A DNA stretch of 64,000 nucleotides, from contig NZ_RQXX01000003.1 of NCBI RefSeq assembly GCF_004011175.1, positions 372,001 through 436,000 of the forward strand, read 5' to 3'. The stretch is from Mesobaculum littorinae. Its GTDB lineage: Bacteria > Pseudomonadota > Alphaproteobacteria > Rhodobacterales > Rhodobacteraceae. The position numbers and the translations under genes were made by a program. The notes under the pieces were generated by a model. It was not told where the DNA came from, ran no database searches, and saw only the letters and a list, made by a program, of their open reading frames with translations. The stretch's first letter is position 1. Each line of letters begins with the position of its first letter. Below are positions 63,664-64,000 of the stretch, one piece after another.

Positions 63664-64000
63664 CCGGCGTTCAGCCCGAGGCGGATCAGGAATTCGCGGT
63701 CGCCGTCGTTGCCCACGGCCGCGATCGCCCGGTCCAGCGGCAGCCAGGCGGCGCTGTGCCCCGGTTCCAGGGGCGGCCCGTGGCGCAGGACCGGACGGGC
63801 GCGATAGACGTGGCAGATCTTCTCGGCGAAGATGTCGTAGTCGGGCATGTAGACGAAGCGCCGGAACACCCCCATCCGCCGTGGCCGGGCGATGTGCCAG
63901 CCGGTTTCCTCGTACACCTCGCGGTGCAGCGCGGGCAGGGGCGATTCACCGGGGTCGATGCCACCGCCCGGAAGCTGATATTCGGGGATGGGCGCGGACT
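63660..64000 (-). CDS. NUDIX hydrolase, N-terminus outside the window
   Basis: The reading frame runs to the window edge. Its visible part starts with IPEYQLPGGGIDPGESPLPA, then LHREVYEETGW, which matches the NUDIX box GX5EX7REUXEEXGU. The C-terminal part (EPGHSAAWLPLDRAIAAVG) is typical of housekeeping NUDIX pyrophosphatases. The substrate cannot be told. The end overlaps the receiver-PP2C gene at CTAG. About 113 codons including the stop are visible. Confidence 0.88.
   Translation of the reverse strand, partial: SAPIPEYQLPGGGIDPGESPLPALHREVYEETGWHIARPRRMGVFRRFVYMPDYDIFAEKICHVYRARPVLRHGPPLEPGHSAAWLPLDRAIAAVGNDGDREFLIRLGLNAG

Overview
The window is ordinary chromosome of a high-GC alphaproteobacterium. 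Gene content and order point to the Rhodobacterales (roseobacter/Rhodobacter group): a divergent regB | prrC-regA redox cluster, ahcY nearby, tim44-mltA-smr, secB | dnaQ-coaE-aroE-maf, and hemJ-rho-mnmE-mnmG-rsmG-parA-parB. I see no insertion sequence, prophage, CRISPR array or rRNA operon. There is one tRNA gene, tRNA-Thr(CGT).

Layout. 1-6.6 kb: flagellar genes (the 3' end of fliP; flgE-flgK-flgL-flgI and motB on the minus strand). 6.7-11.2 kb: tRNA-Thr and a hemD / Mic60-like / HemY-like group. 11.3-14.5 kb: tsaD, a YciI-like gene, an EVE-domain gene, an L-lactate dehydrogenase and a DUF2853 gene. 14.8-18.2 kb: ahcY, an HD hydrolase, a tiny DUF1127-like ORF and a divergent LysR regulator. 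18.3-21.2 kb: regA, prrC and regB. 21.3-30.3 kb: a three-PAS protein (candidate DivL), tsaE, addB, addA and trxA. 30.3-32.3 kb: a MarR/DUF1428 divergent pair and an unknown protein. 32.3-38.6 kb: hslVU, an MFS transporter, smr, mltA, a Tim44-like gene and fxsA. 38.7-49.7 kb: the replication-origin neighbourhood. 49.7-54 kb: hemW-rdgB-rph divergent from hrcA-grpE. 54-64 kb: mutS, an MFS transporter, msrA, a small secreted protein, argG, ilvA, an Hpt protein divergent from a receiver-PP2C phosphatase, and a truncated NUDIX gene.

The most informative region is 40-48 kb. Genes diverge from a 410-bp non-coding interval (41954-42363) that carries one perfect and two one-mismatch DnaA boxes and AT-rich tracts. 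This is the best candidate for oriC. It is flanked by ParB-type palindromes: one contains the likely GTG start codon of mnmG, a perfect 16-mer lies at the start of rsmG, and a one-mismatch copy lies in coaE.

A second thread is CtrA-type control. A perfect TTAA-N7-TTAA site lies upstream of the PAS protein. One-mismatch versions lie upstream of flgE, of motB, and between the divergent hpt and receiver-PP2C genes. Together with the flagellar genes this suggests a CtrA-controlled motility/phosphorelay circuit, possibly the DivL/RbaY-type circuit known from gene-transfer-agent control in Rhodobacter. That link is inference from sequence and remembered literature, not from a database search.
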